48,528 nt of DNA from Desulfobacter curvatus DSM 3379 (GTDB taxonomy: Bacteria; Desulfobacterota; Desulfobacteria; Desulfobacterales; Desulfobacteraceae): contig NZ_KB893067.1 in the NCBI RefSeq assembly GCF_000373985.1, positions 1 to 48,528 of the forward strand, given 5' to 3'. Position numbers and translations under genes: made by a program. Positions within the stretch are counted from its first letter, which is position 1, and each line of letters begins with the position of its first letter. Shown piece by piece: positions 16,466 through 24,799 of this stretch. Below the pieces are notes generated by a model that made no database searches, had not been told where the DNA came from, and worked only from the letters and a program-made list of their open reading frames with translations.

Positions 16466-17482
16466 TTATATTTTAAAATTACAGCCATGGGCCGGGCAGT
16501 CCGGATTTCCGTCTTTTTTAAGGATTCCGGGATTAATACTGAACTGTTTTTTAAAAGCCTTTGAAAAGTGGCTGACATTGATGTATCCAACTGCATTGGC
16601 AGCTTCAGACACAGAGTGGTTTTTTTCTCTGATCAGGGCCCAAGCCTGTTCCATTTTCAGTTTTTGAACAAAGGTGAAAATGGTGGTATTAAAAGTTCTT
16701 TTAAACTCTTTTTTCAAAGTAAATTCGTTGAGGCCGCAACGCCTGGCCAGCACCGGGATAGTGGGCGGATCCAAAAAATCCGTCGTTAAAATGGACTTTG
16801 CGTGCGCCAGCTGATCTCTGATTTCAGATTTTAAAGGCGGTCCTGCAGCCTTTCGCGCATTTTGGCAAAACAGTTCCACCTGGCGGGACAGAAGTATCAT
16901 AGCCCGGCTCTGGTAAAACAACTCAAGGGCCGCCCCCATAAGCGGCGGTGGATTCAGGACTTCCAGGGCTGTTTTTCTTAATTCCGGATCCAGGGGATAA
17001 GATAAAAATTCCTGCCCACGGAAGAGACGGATCTGCTTTTCCCCTCCAACATCAGCAATGAGATGGTCCGGAAGATAGCTGTGTAAAAGGCGGGGGTCAA
17101 TAAGCAGTTCCACACAGGTGACCGGAAGTGAGGGGTCAACGACCATTCTACCCCATGCCCCCTTAAGAGAGCCAATGGTATTGGTGTTGGGTCCGATATG
17201 TTGATTTTTTTCCTTAAAACCGCCCGGGCTTGAAAATATACTTGAAAAGCGGCCTGAAAGTGTCAGGCAGAAGGTAACAGGGGCGTTGCCCACCCTGAAA
17301 TCGATACGGGGATAGTCATTGGCAGGGCCTGTCATGATACTCAGGTAAAGCCCGGGGGCAACCGGTATAATTTCCGGTAAAAAAGCCATGTCTTCCGCCC
17401 CTTTAATCTCAAAAATTAATTCGCCCAACTGCCCGGAAACCGGATAGATAAAATCGGATCTCATCTGAATAGAAGCGGTCAT
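16466..17482 (-). CDS. AraC-family regulator 3
   Basis: A protein of 338 residues with AAGGAAG before the ATG at 17482. The sensor half is distinct from araC1 and araC2. The DNA-binding half has IPVLARRCGLNEFTLKKEFK, RTFNTTIFTFVQKLKMEQ and HSVSEAANAVGYINVSHFSK with KKQFSINPG. It precedes araC2 on the same strand with a 185-base gap, so the two may be partly cotranscribed. Its C-terminal tail carries two cysteines (CPAHGC). The target is unknown: it may act on the metal locus or on the divergent STAS-like gene at 17790. Confidence 0.83.
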   Translation of the reverse strand: MTASIQMRSDFIYPVSGQLGELIFEIKGAEDMAFLPEIIPVAPGLYLSIMTGPANDYPRIDFRVGNAPVTFCLTLSGRFSSIFSSPGGFKEKNQHIGPNTNTIGSLKGAWGRMVVDPSLPVTCVELLIDPRLLHSYLPDHLIADVGGEKQIRLFRGQEFLSYPLDPELRKTALEVLNPPPLMGAALELFYQSRAMILLSRQVELFCQNARKAAGPPLKSEIRDQLAHAKSILTTDFLDPPTIPVLARRCGLNEFTLKKEFKRTFNTTIFTFVQKLKMEQAWALIREKNHSVSEAANAVGYINVSHFSKAFKKQFSINPGILKKDGNPDCPAHGCNFKI

Positions 17483-17605
17483 AAACTGTTCTTCCTTAAT
17501 TCATATAGGGTGTGTTTCAGTCAAAATCCGTCATTGGAACGGTTTTGTAACACCATTGATTCTGTATACAACAACAATAAGTTTGATACAACTAAAAAAT
17601 AATGC

Positions 17606-17634
17606 TTGACATAATCAATATTCTTATTTATTAA
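17606..17634 (+). promoter_or_regulatory. Sigma-70-like promoter of the STAS-like gene
   Basis: TTGACA (17606-17611) and TATTAA (17629-17634) are separated by exactly 17 bases, about 155 bases before the gene start at 17790. The 307-base gap between araC3 and this gene is otherwise AT-rich with no further gene seen; TATATATATA at 17672-17681 is simple sequence. Confidence 0.5.
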
Positions 17635-17789
17635 TTTAGCCGTGCCTAACTTATGCTGTTATATACAACCATATATATATTTTAACAACTTATTAATTCA
17701 ACGAATTAAAGATGAAAGCCCCACCGATTACTTATGTTGCCGGCAAGGAAAAGACAAGGCTTACTGCAAACATAATGGAAGGAAAAAAA

Positions 17790-18176
17790 ATGGAGAATAA
17801 TTTTACCATGGAAACCCATAAACAGGATAAAACTATTCATATCGATATGAAAGGAATCTTTGACGGGGCTTCCGCTTTTGCCCTGATCCATGAAATTGGA
17901 AATAGGATTTACGATGCGAATAATAGTATTTATGTTGAAACCAAAGATATCTCAAAGGTTTATCCTTTCGGCAGAGCGATTTTGGCTTCTAAGCTGCCTA
18001 AAATATGCAGAAAATGCATCTATTTCAGCGGTGATATGGCCAACCGGATTGCCCCTGAGGGATGCCCCATAGAAAACGGCAGCCTTCATCAGGGTTGCCG
18101 GAAATGCACCGGAAACTGCAAAAATTGCCCGTGCAAAAAATCAGTCGTTAAACGAACTCCAGAGTATAAAAAATAG
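17790..18176 (+). CDS. STAS-like protein with C-terminal cysteine cluster
   Basis: A small cytoplasmic protein of 128 residues. The start at 17790 is set by GGAAGG seven bases upstream; an in-frame ATG at 17712 lacks one. Residues ~12-75 (KTIHIDMKGIFDG ... VETKDISKVYPFGRAIL) alternate strands and helices like STAS/anti-sigma-antagonist domains, though the phosphorylatable serine context is not obvious. The last 50 residues hold eight cysteines arranged CxxC, C, CxxC, CxxCxC, suggesting bound zinc or an iron-sulfur cluster and redox or metal sensing. It is divergent from araC3. I do not recognise a named family for the whole protein. Confidence 0.6.
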   Translation: MENNFTMETHKQDKTIHIDMKGIFDGASAFALIHEIGNRIYDANNSIYVETKDISKVYPFGRAILASKLPKICRKCIYFSGDMANRIAPEGCPIENGSLHQGCRKCTGNCKNCPCKKSVVKRTPEYKK

Positions 18177-18184
18177 TATCGTCC

Positions 18185-19096
18185 TTAAAGCAACTCGGGA
18201 GGGAAAGCAACAACCTGTTCAATATCCGGGGCATCGCAGAAGAGCATTACCAGACGGTCCATGCCAAGGGCAATGCCCGCAGCGGGCGGCATTAAGGCAA
18301 GGTCGGATAAAAACTTTTCAGGCAGGGGCAGTTTTGCCTTACCCCGACGGATGCGCAGCTCATTTTCCATTTCAAACCGTTTCCTCTGAAGTTTATGGTC
18401 GGTCAGTTCCGTGAATCCGTTGGCTAGTTCAATGCCTGCGACATACATCTCAAATCTTTGGGCAGTATCCGGTTTTTCAGGATGAACCGCAGAAAGACTT
18501 GCCATGGATATGGGGTAATCATAAAGGAAACAGGGACGGGATGCGCCTAAATGGGGTTCAATGTCAAAACTGATAATCTCATCAAACTGTCCGGTATCAA
18601 TGGCCTGATTCAAAGAAAGATCGGAAAATCGCTCAAACGCCTCGGCAACCGTCAGCCGATCAAAGGCATCTGCCAGGTCCAGGGAGGCACCCTGATAGAC
18701 CAGGTGCCCCGGTGAGCCCAGACCTTGTGCGATATGGCGCAAAAGCCCCTGGCACTGATCCATGAGATCTTCATAGGTCTGACGGACGGCATACCACTCA
18801 AGCAGTGTCAGTTCAGGCAAATGACGCTGCCCGCGCTCTCCTAAGCGGAAACATTTGCAGATCTGAAAAATTTTATCTGCGCCCCGGGCCAAAAGCCGTT
18901 TCATACACAGCTCCGGTGAGGCCTGAAGATATGCCCCCTGGGATGTCACCGGATCAATATGGGCTTCGGGAATGATTGATGGGCACCGAAGCGGGGTTTC
19001 CACCTCGATAAAGTCCATGGAATGAAAAAAATCCCTTGTCAATTCCATGACAAGGGATCTTTTTTTTAAATTATCCAATAAGTTGGAACTATTCAT
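18185..19096 (-). CDS. epmA: Elongation factor P (R)-beta-lysine ligase (EpmA/GenX)
   Basis: A class II lysyl-tRNA-synthetase-like enzyme of 303 residues lacking the anticodon-binding domain, the usual length for EpmA. It activates lysine or beta-lysine with ATP and transfers it to a lysine of EF-P. Motif 1 lies near VETPLRCPSIIPEAH, motif 2 is FRLGERGQRHLPELTLLEW, and motif 3 is GIALGMDRLVMLF. The reading frame continues directly downstream of the deacetylase-like gene (23-base gap, same strand), so it probably ends that operon. Neither efp nor the epmB aminomutase lies in the window. Confidence 0.9.
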   Translation of the reverse strand: MNSSNLLDNLKKRSLVMELTRDFFHSMDFIEVETPLRCPSIIPEAHIDPVTSQGAYLQASPELCMKRLLARGADKIFQICKCFRLGERGQRHLPELTLLEWYAVRQTYEDLMDQCQGLLRHIAQGLGSPGHLVYQGASLDLADAFDRLTVAEAFERFSDLSLNQAIDTGQFDEIISFDIEPHLGASRPCFLYDYPISMASLSAVHPEKPDTAQRFEMYVAGIELANGFTELTDHKLQRKRFEMENELRIRRGKAKLPLPEKFLSDLALMPPAAGIALGMDRLVMLFCDAPDIEQVVAFPPELL

Positions 19097-19119
19097 CTTT
19101 TTTACTTTTTGACAGGCTG

Positions 19120-20433
19120 CTACTGCTTGACCTCGTACAGATCCTTTGTCCGATCCTGGAGATAGATGCGCCGGTATTTGGTTTTATCGGCCTGGTCATA
19201 AAATTCATAACCCTGCTCCCGGCATGCTTTGCAGGCATTGATGGGGATATGAACGCCCAAAATATGATTTCCCGGTGTGGCATCGGAATCCACCTCAAAA
19301 CTGCCCCCGCAATCCCTGCATACCCGGATTTTTTCTTTCTGGCGCTCAAAAATATTGTCCGTGTCATAAAAGACTTCCCGGTGGCGGGTCATAATCTGCC
19401 CGGGTTCGCCGGCAGCTTCTCTCATTTCATACCGCTGGCCCCAGTAGCGCATGATCTGGTCGCAGGTCTGTTTGATTTTATCCGTGGTACTCACCGACTG
19501 CTTAAGCCTTTCCGGATCATAATTAGGTTCCACCACGCCGGAATAGTCGATACCTGCCATGGCAAGGATAATGCCCAGATTGACATAAGGCAGGGCTCCT
19601 TCAATGGCATACCCCCCTTCAAGCACCGCAATGTCCGGTTTAAGCATGGAAGTCATACGCGCATACCCCTGGGCAGAAAAATTCATATTGGTCAAAGGGT
19701 CTGTGTAGTGGTTGTCCTGGCCAGCGGAATTGACCACGAGATCCGGTTTGAACTCCTCGATTACCGGCAGCACACAATTTTCAATAACATAGAGATACCC
19801 TTTGGTGGACGTACCCGGGGGAAGTGGAATATTCAAATTGGACCCCTTGGCATTGGGACCACCCAGTTCACTGGGAAAGCCTGTACCCGGATACATGGTC
19901 CGCCCGTCCTGGTGCAACGAGATAAACAGCACATCAGGGTCATGCCAGAAAATATCATTGGTACCGTCCCCGTGGTGGCAGTCCGTATCAATGACGGCAA
20001 TACGCTTGACGCCATACTGGGAACGAATATATTCCACCATGACCGCTTCAATATTGATATGGCAGAATCCCCGGCCTCCGTGGGTCACCCGCATGGCATG
20101 ATGTCCCGGAGGTCTGACCAGGGCAAAGCCGTTTTTGACCTCTTTTAACATAACGGCATTGGCAATGGCCTTAGCACCACCCGCAGAGATCAGATGGGAT
20201 TCGGTTGTAACGGTCTGTTCATCAGGAACACAGAAATGGGCTCTTTGTAAATCTTGCGGGGTTACGAGTTCAGGTTTGTACTCTATGATTTCGGGTACAT
20301 CAAAAATCCCTTCTTCAGTGACCTGGTCCTGGGTATATAAAAGCCGCTCTTCCCTTTCAGGGTGGGTAGGGTCAATGGCCCAATCAAATGCAGGAAAAAA
20401 GACCAGCCCTGTTTTATGAGGTGCGTTTAACAT
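19120..20433 (-). CDS. Histone-deacetylase-superfamily amidohydrolase with zinc-ribbon tail
   Basis: A protein of 437 residues. The start at 20433 follows AAAGGGG; that site overlaps the stop of the upstream hyuA-like gene. The arginase-fold deacetylase core has RPPGHHA, the zinc-site DTDCHHGDGT, SAGQDNHYTDPL and EGGYAIEG, so the catalytic His pair and Asp/His/Asp metal ligands are all present. Bacterial relatives remove acyl groups from lysine, polyamines or other amides. Past residue ~340 comes an added domain with two pairs of cysteines (CRDC ... CKAC, 41 residues between pairs) that looks like a zinc ribbon. The gene lies between a hydantoinase-type ATPase and epmA. The substrate is not known. 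Confidence 0.82.
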   Translation of the reverse strand: MLNAPHKTGLVFFPAFDWAIDPTHPEREERLLYTQDQVTEEGIFDVPEIIEYKPELVTPQDLQRAHFCVPDEQTVTTESHLISAGGAKAIANAVMLKEVKNGFALVRPPGHHAMRVTHGGRGFCHINIEAVMVEYIRSQYGVKRIAVIDTDCHHGDGTNDIFWHDPDVLFISLHQDGRTMYPGTGFPSELGGPNAKGSNLNIPLPPGTSTKGYLYVIENCVLPVIEEFKPDLVVNSAGQDNHYTDPLTNMNFSAQGYARMTSMLKPDIAVLEGGYAIEGALPYVNLGIILAMAGIDYSGVVEPNYDPERLKQSVSTTDKIKQTCDQIMRYWGQRYEMREAAGEPGQIMTRHREVFYDTDNIFERQKEKIRVCRDCGGSFEVDSDATPGNHILGVHIPINACKACREQGYEFYDQADKTKYRRIYLQDRTKDLYEVKQ

Positions 20434-20443
20434 GGTATCCCCT

Positions 20444-22138
20444 TTAATTTTCCAGCGCCTGCCGGTTAAGCATTGATTCATACCCATGTATCAGGCCGGG
20501 TTTAAGCTGAATTTTAGTCCGAAATATTTTTCCCTTGGGAGAAAAGTTGCGCACAATATTAAATTCCTGGAACTCCACCACTTCCACTTCGTTGAGATTA
20601 TCGGGATCAGCCCCTGCATTTTCCGCTTTGTCCTTTAACAGGCTGTAAGCGGTCTCCACCAGATCATCTTTAGAAAAGGATTTGGAAACAGGCTCAGCAA
20701 AATCCTCCTCATGGGCGGTGACAACGCCCTGTTCCGTGTCGGCATTCACCGTGACCTCACAGGTGGTCCTGGCAAGGGCTGCGCCAATGGCGTTTGCCAC
20801 CGACGCATAGGGGACCGCTATGGTCTCAAGCTGATACATCTCCTGGATTTTCTCGGCAAAAAATCTGGCCGGTCCACCCATGAGAAGGATCGTGTCCGGA
20901 CTAAATTTATACCCTTCTAGGAAATCATGAACCGTATAAACGGGCTTGGCATTCAACGCATCAATCATCTCAAAGGTTTTTTTCAAAATGATATTGCAGC
21001 AAATTTTAAATATATGTTCCGCAGCGTCTTTCTCGTCCGTTCCCAGCTCATCGGCAATGGACTTTATACCCTGCCGGGCACGGTCCTGATCCCCCGCTTC
21101 CATGAGCCCTAAAACCACCAGGGCATCCGTGGGCGTGGGTATTGGTCCGCCAAAGGCCATGGCCGGTCCCACACGGTCGGGTCCCACAGTAAGCATGCCT
21201 TTGTCATTGACCCTTAAGGCCGAGTCTCCACCAATACCTTTGGAAACCGTTCGCAAAGACCGAATCAGACTTTTATATCCCCCGCGCTGGATTCCCACGG
21301 GCTCAAGCAACGGAGTTCTATCCACCAAAAAGGCAATATCCGTGGTGGTACCGCCGATGTCAAGTACAACGGCATCCTGGCCTTCAGGGGCATAGGGAAT
21401 GGCCCCCATGATACTGGCTGCAGGCCCAGATAAAACCGTCTGGGCCGGGAAATCCATTGATGCTTCCAATGTCATGGTGCCGCCATCCGCTTTAAGGATT
21501 TGAATGGGTACGGTAAGCCCCATTTCCTCAAGGGATTGCTCAACGGCCTGGAAAAATTCTTTATGCAGGGGGTATACGGCCGCATTCATATAAGTGGTGG
21601 CGATACGCCGGGGAAAATTCAAATTACCGGAGACATGGTGCCCCAGAAAAATCTGTTTAAACTGCTTGTTTAATATCCGTTTGATCAAAATTTCATGGGA
21701 AGGATTTCTAACACAGAATTTACTGACAACCCCTACATACTCAATGCCCGCCTGTTTGAGCTTTTCGCCCACAATCTGAATTTCCATCTCATTGATCGGT
21801 TTTATTTCCCGGCCACGGTGGTTGATGGACCCCCCCACGGCATAATAGTCATCCCCGGTCCTGAAATTTTCCGGATCTACACCCGGCCCGGCTGAAACGA
21901 TCATGCCCACCGGTGTTACGGTCTGCTGAACAATGGCGTTGGTGGTCAGGGTGGTGGAGATGACAACCCGCTCAATGCATTTGGGATCGACGTCCTCAAG
22001 AATTAAAGTAAAACCTGAAAGAACACTTTTAAACAAATTGTCCGGCTGGGTGGGCACTTTTACATGTTTTTGAACACCTTTCTGGCTGAGAAAAACAACG
22101 TCTGTATGTGTGCCTCCGACATCTAATCCTAAAATCAT
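20444..22138 (-). CDS. Hydantoinase/oxoprolinase-family protein (HyuA-like)
   Basis: A cytoplasmic protein of 564 residues. The N-terminus MILGLDVGGTHTDVVFL is the phosphate-1 motif of the HyuA/acetone carboxylase-beta family, and VVLDIGGTTTDIAFLVD near residue 260 is the second ATP-binding motif of the actin-like fold. Such proteins use ATP to activate cyclic amides or carbonyl compounds, normally with a HyuB-like partner, which is absent here. AAGGAAG stands before the ATG. The gene begins an apparent operon with the deacetylase-like gene (10 bases downstream) and epmA. The 188-base region upstream carries two CTTGTCA repeats and separates it from a divergent crotonase gene. Confidence 0.83.
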   Translation of the reverse strand: MILGLDVGGTHTDVVFLSQKGVQKHVKVPTQPDNLFKSVLSGFTLILEDVDPKCIERVVISTTLTTNAIVQQTVTPVGMIVSAGPGVDPENFRTGDDYYAVGGSINHRGREIKPINEMEIQIVGEKLKQAGIEYVGVVSKFCVRNPSHEILIKRILNKQFKQIFLGHHVSGNLNFPRRIATTYMNAAVYPLHKEFFQAVEQSLEEMGLTVPIQILKADGGTMTLEASMDFPAQTVLSGPAASIMGAIPYAPEGQDAVVLDIGGTTTDIAFLVDRTPLLEPVGIQRGGYKSLIRSLRTVSKGIGGDSALRVNDKGMLTVGPDRVGPAMAFGGPIPTPTDALVVLGLMEAGDQDRARQGIKSIADELGTDEKDAAEHIFKICCNIILKKTFEMIDALNAKPVYTVHDFLEGYKFSPDTILLMGGPARFFAEKIQEMYQLETIAVPYASVANAIGAALARTTCEVTVNADTEQGVVTAHEEDFAEPVSKSFSKDDLVETAYSLLKDKAENAGADPDNLNEVEVVEFQEFNIVRNFSPKGKIFRTKIQLKPGLIHGYESMLNRQALEN

Positions 22139-22326
22139 GGCGTCTTCCTTGGCATAAAGATTTTGCGCCGAAATATACGGTATTCGGAAAGCTTGTCAGA
22201 AATCCATTGGCTTGTCAATGAAGTTTTAGCCCCTTGAAATATGAAATCATTTAATTTATGTTCCATAAACAATGTTTTCGTTTCTAAATATTTTTCAATT
22301 ATATTTTTAATTCACAGGAGCGTGTA

Positions 22327-23049
22327 TTGGCCGTTGTTGAATGGAAAAAACAAAATGGGGTGGCAATCGTTTCAATGTGTAACGCTGCCAACAGGATGAA
22401 CAAAATTTTTGCACAGGATTTTAACCGATGCCTGGGCCAGGTCGAAGCAGATGCACAAGTCAAATCCGTGATCCTTACTGCCCTGGATGACAAAAATTTT
22501 TCCCAGGGTGTTGATGTGGAGTGGGTCGGTAAAAAATTAAGCGGGAACCAAAGGCAGGACGTCATTGACTTCATGTATGGAATGAACGATGTGTTCAAGC
22601 GACTGCTGCTTTTCCCCGTACCTGTAATCGCTGCCGTCAACGGCCATGCCTTTGGCAATGGCGCCATTTTAAGCTGTGCCTGCGATTTCAGGTTCATGAG
22701 AAAAGACAAAGGGTTCTTTTGTTTTCCCGAAGTGAATCTCGGCATTCCTTTGCTGCCCGGCATGATCGCTTTGGTGCGCAAGGCGATACCCGAATACATG
22801 TTCAACCATATGCTGCTGTCCGGTCGCCGGATGACCGCAGTGGATCTTGAACACGCCGATGTGATTGTCAAAGCCTGTGAAAACCGGGAAGATCTGATGA
22901 AAGAGTCCATGGCATTTGCCGCAGGGTTCGACAAAAAACGCGGTATTTTCCGGGAACTGAAAAAGCGGATTCATAAAAGTGTGATCGGAATAATGAATGA
23001 ACAGGACCCCGAATTAATTGATGCGCTCAATCTGTTTGTCACCGAATGA
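22327..23049 (+). CDS. Enoyl-CoA hydratase/isomerase family protein
   Basis: A crotonase-fold protein of 240 residues starting at TTG, chosen because CAGGAG lies seven bases upstream and the frame has no nearer ATG. The oxyanion-hole region NGHAFGNGAILSCACDFRFM and the FPEVNLGIPL segment (one acidic catalytic candidate) are clear. The GFFCFPEVNLGIPL context and short C-terminus resemble delta3,delta2-enoyl-CoA isomerases more than the two-glutamate hydratases. It would act in fatty-acid or aromatic-acid beta-oxidation in the cytoplasm. It is divergent from hyuA and convergent with the LysR gene. Confidence 0.82.
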   Translation: MAVVEWKKQNGVAIVSMCNAANRMNKIFAQDFNRCLGQVEADAQVKSVILTALDDKNFSQGVDVEWVGKKLSGNQRQDVIDFMYGMNDVFKRLLLFPVPVIAAVNGHAFGNGAILSCACDFRFMRKDKGFFCFPEVNLGIPLLPGMIALVRKAIPEYMFNHMLLSGRRMTAVDLEHADVIVKACENREDLMKESMAFAAGFDKKRGIFRELKKRIHKSVIGIMNEQDPELIDALNLFVTE

Positions 23050-23057
23050 TAAACGTT

Positions 23058-23954
23058 TCAAGCCAAAACCTGATCCTTTAAGAAGTGAATAAATTTTTCA
23101 CATATCGGAGATCGGGTTCTCTTCCGGGACAAGGTCAAATAAAAATGCCTGGACAGGTCAAGGTCTTCAACACTCAGGGCATGCAGCCGCCCCCTGGCCA
23201 ATTCCTCGGTCACCGCAATGGTGGAAAGAATGGAAATACCCACATTATTAAGAATCCCCTGAATAACTGAAACGGAATTTCCCATGGTAACAGCAGGCTC
23301 AAGCCGGGATATGTCAACCCCCGCCTTCTCCATGCTGGCGATAACGGTTTTCCAGGTACCTGACCCCTGTTCCCTGGCGATAACCGGCTGGGACAGCAAA
23401 TCCTTGCAGGTGACACTTTCCCTGTCCGCCCATTCATGTCCGGAGGGCACGACAAGCTTCATTTCATCTTCCACCAGTTTTTCCTGAACAATCTCGGGAT
23501 CACTGATTTTTGCACCCACCACACCCAGTTCCAATTCACCGTCTTTGACAGCTCGAGAAATCTGGCCGGTATCCCCGACCGTCATTTGGATGGATACATC
23601 CGGAAAAGCGATTTTGAATGCCCCCATCATCCTGGGGAGGATATATCCGGCGGGAATGGTTGATCCTCCGATGATCAGCTGGCCTTTTGTATGCCCTAAA
23701 AAATCAAGCATGGCGGATTGGGTTTCCTGCTTCAGCGCCAGCATTCGTTTGGCATAGTCATAGAGGATCGAGCCGGCCCGGGTCGGCTCGGTCACCTTGC
23801 CCAGCCTGTCCAGCAGGCGACATTGAAAATGTGCCTCCAGCTCCTTGATATGGGTGGACACTGTGGGCTGGGATAGATGAATCTGTTCTGACGCTCTGGA
23901 AAAACTTTTCTGCTCAACCACAGAAACAAAGATATGAAGCTGCCACAAATCCAC
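23058..23954 (-). CDS. LysR-family transcriptional regulator
   Basis: A DNA-binding regulator of 298 residues. The N-terminal winged helix shows FSRASEQIHLSQPTVSTHIK; a periplasmic-binding-protein-like effector domain starts near residue 90 (GQLIIGGSTIPAGYILPRMM). The effector half with SSIPA/STIPAGYILP resembles the CysL-type group that includes regulators linked to selenium metabolism in anaerobes, a tentative match. The gene converges on the crotonase gene nine bases away and has a 293-base region upstream containing structured repeats. Confidence 0.88.
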   Translation of the reverse strand: MDLWQLHIFVSVVEQKSFSRASEQIHLSQPTVSTHIKELEAHFQCRLLDRLGKVTEPTRAGSILYDYAKRMLALKQETQSAMLDFLGHTKGQLIIGGSTIPAGYILPRMMGAFKIAFPDVSIQMTVGDTGQISRAVKDGELELGVVGAKISDPEIVQEKLVEDEMKLVVPSGHEWADRESVTCKDLLSQPVIAREQGSGTWKTVIASMEKAGVDISRLEPAVTMGNSVSVIQGILNNVGISILSTIAVTEELARGRLHALSVEDLDLSRHFYLTLSRKRTRSPICEKFIHFLKDQVLA

Positions 23955-24066
23955 GTTGATAAATCCTTTTACTTAATGGTCATTTAAGATTACTGTCTAT
24001 ACAAATTTGACAATTGCGCACAAACTATGAATTGGGTTGAGTTTCTGATTTAACCCATTTATATCT

Positions 24067-24156
24067 TTATAAGAAACTCTCTGCAAGCCACAGAGATGTT
24101 TCAATATTCGTTGTGGGCCGAACCACGGTCAAAGACCAAGGACGGTCCGTGACCGT
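24067..24156. repeat. Structured intergenic repeat, tandem copy 1
   Basis: This unit of 90 bases starts TTATAAGAAA and is repeated directly at 24157. It can fold into two hairpins: CTCTG/CAGAG (24077-24095 region) and CGGTCA/TGACCG with an inner GACC/GGTC. Copy 2 keeps the pairings with different bases. A consensus GTTGTGGGC separates the hairpins in both. Confidence 0.6.
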
Positions 24157-24251
24157 TTATAAGAAAGTCTGGGTAAGTTACTCAGATCTTTCAAGCTTTG
24201 TTGTGGGCTATGCCTGGGTGTTGATAGACCAGGTCGCCCCATGGCCGCTAT
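24157..24251. repeat. Structured intergenic repeat, tandem copy 2
   Basis: This unit of 95 bases begins TTATAAGAAA like copy 1 and has GTTGTGGGC in the same place. First hairpin: TCTGGGTAA with TTACTCAGA (one G-U pair). Second: GGGC and CCTGG paired with CCAGG and GCCC. Its right end overlaps the coaD stop codon, so on the minus strand it follows coaD directly and may serve as its terminator or mRNA 3' end. Confidence 0.6.
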
Positions 24252-24799
24252 TTATAATAATTTTGCCATTTTTTACTTTTCACGAGCGTATCGAATTTCT
24301 CTTTTACCCGACGCTCCACGGGTTTGGGAACCATATCGGAGATGTCCCCGCCATACCGGGCGACCTCCTTAATGATGGACGATGAGGTAAAAATCCAGCG
24401 CGATCCAGTCATAAGAAAGACCGACTGGACCTCCCTATTCAGTTTTCGGTTCATCAGCGCCATCTGAAATTCACTTTCAAAATCAGACAATGCCCGCATC
24501 CCCCGGATAATGGCCACAGCATTTTTCATACGGGCATACTCAACAAGGAGCCCATCAAAGGTCTCTACCTCAACCCTTGCGGAATCCAGCTCGACCGATG
24601 GGTCCTCAAAACATTCCTTGATTATGGAGATGCGCTCTTCGGGAGAGAACAAAGGCGTTCTTTTAGACGAATTATACAGCACTCCCACGATCACATGGTC
24701 AAAAATTTCCTGGGCGCGCCTGATGACGTCAAGATGCCCGTTTGTGAGGGGATCAAAGGAACCGGGGTAAATGGCTATTGTCCGTTTTCGGGTAATCAT
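24248..24799 (-). CDS. coaD: Phosphopantetheine adenylyltransferase
   Basis: A protein of 183 residues that converts 4'-phosphopantetheine and ATP to dephospho-CoA in coenzyme A synthesis. The nucleotidyltransferase motif YPGSFDPLTNGHLDVIRRA and the later RGMRALSDFESEFQMALMNR and SSSIIKEVARYGG are diagnostic. The start at 24799 has AAGGA six bases upstream; it overlaps the rsmD coding end by 47 bases, so the two are translated in a coupled way. A longer frame exists upstream but has no support. Operon order NtrX-like - rsmD - coaD. Confidence 0.94.
   Translation of the reverse strand: MITRKRTIAIYPGSFDPLTNGHLDVIRRAQEIFDHVIVGVLYNSSKRTPLFSPEERISIIKECFEDPSVELDSARVEVETFDGLLVEYARMKNAVAIIRGMRALSDFESEFQMALMNRKLNREVQSVFLMTGSRWIFTSSSIIKEVARYGGDISDMVPKPVERRVKEKFDTLVKSKKWQNYYK

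Noticed and set aside
19249..20148. Plus-strand open frame of 299 residues
   Set aside because: It is the mirror of the deacetylase-like gene, which has complete catalytic motifs and a ribosome site; the mirror has none.
22299..22934. Minus-strand open frame of 211 residues
   Set aside because: Antisense to the crotonase gene and rich in Ser/Arg/Pro as expected for a shadow.
24000..24250. CRISPR-like repeats
   Set aside because: There are only two units of about 90 bases, diverged and with internal hairpins, not short identical repeats with spacers.
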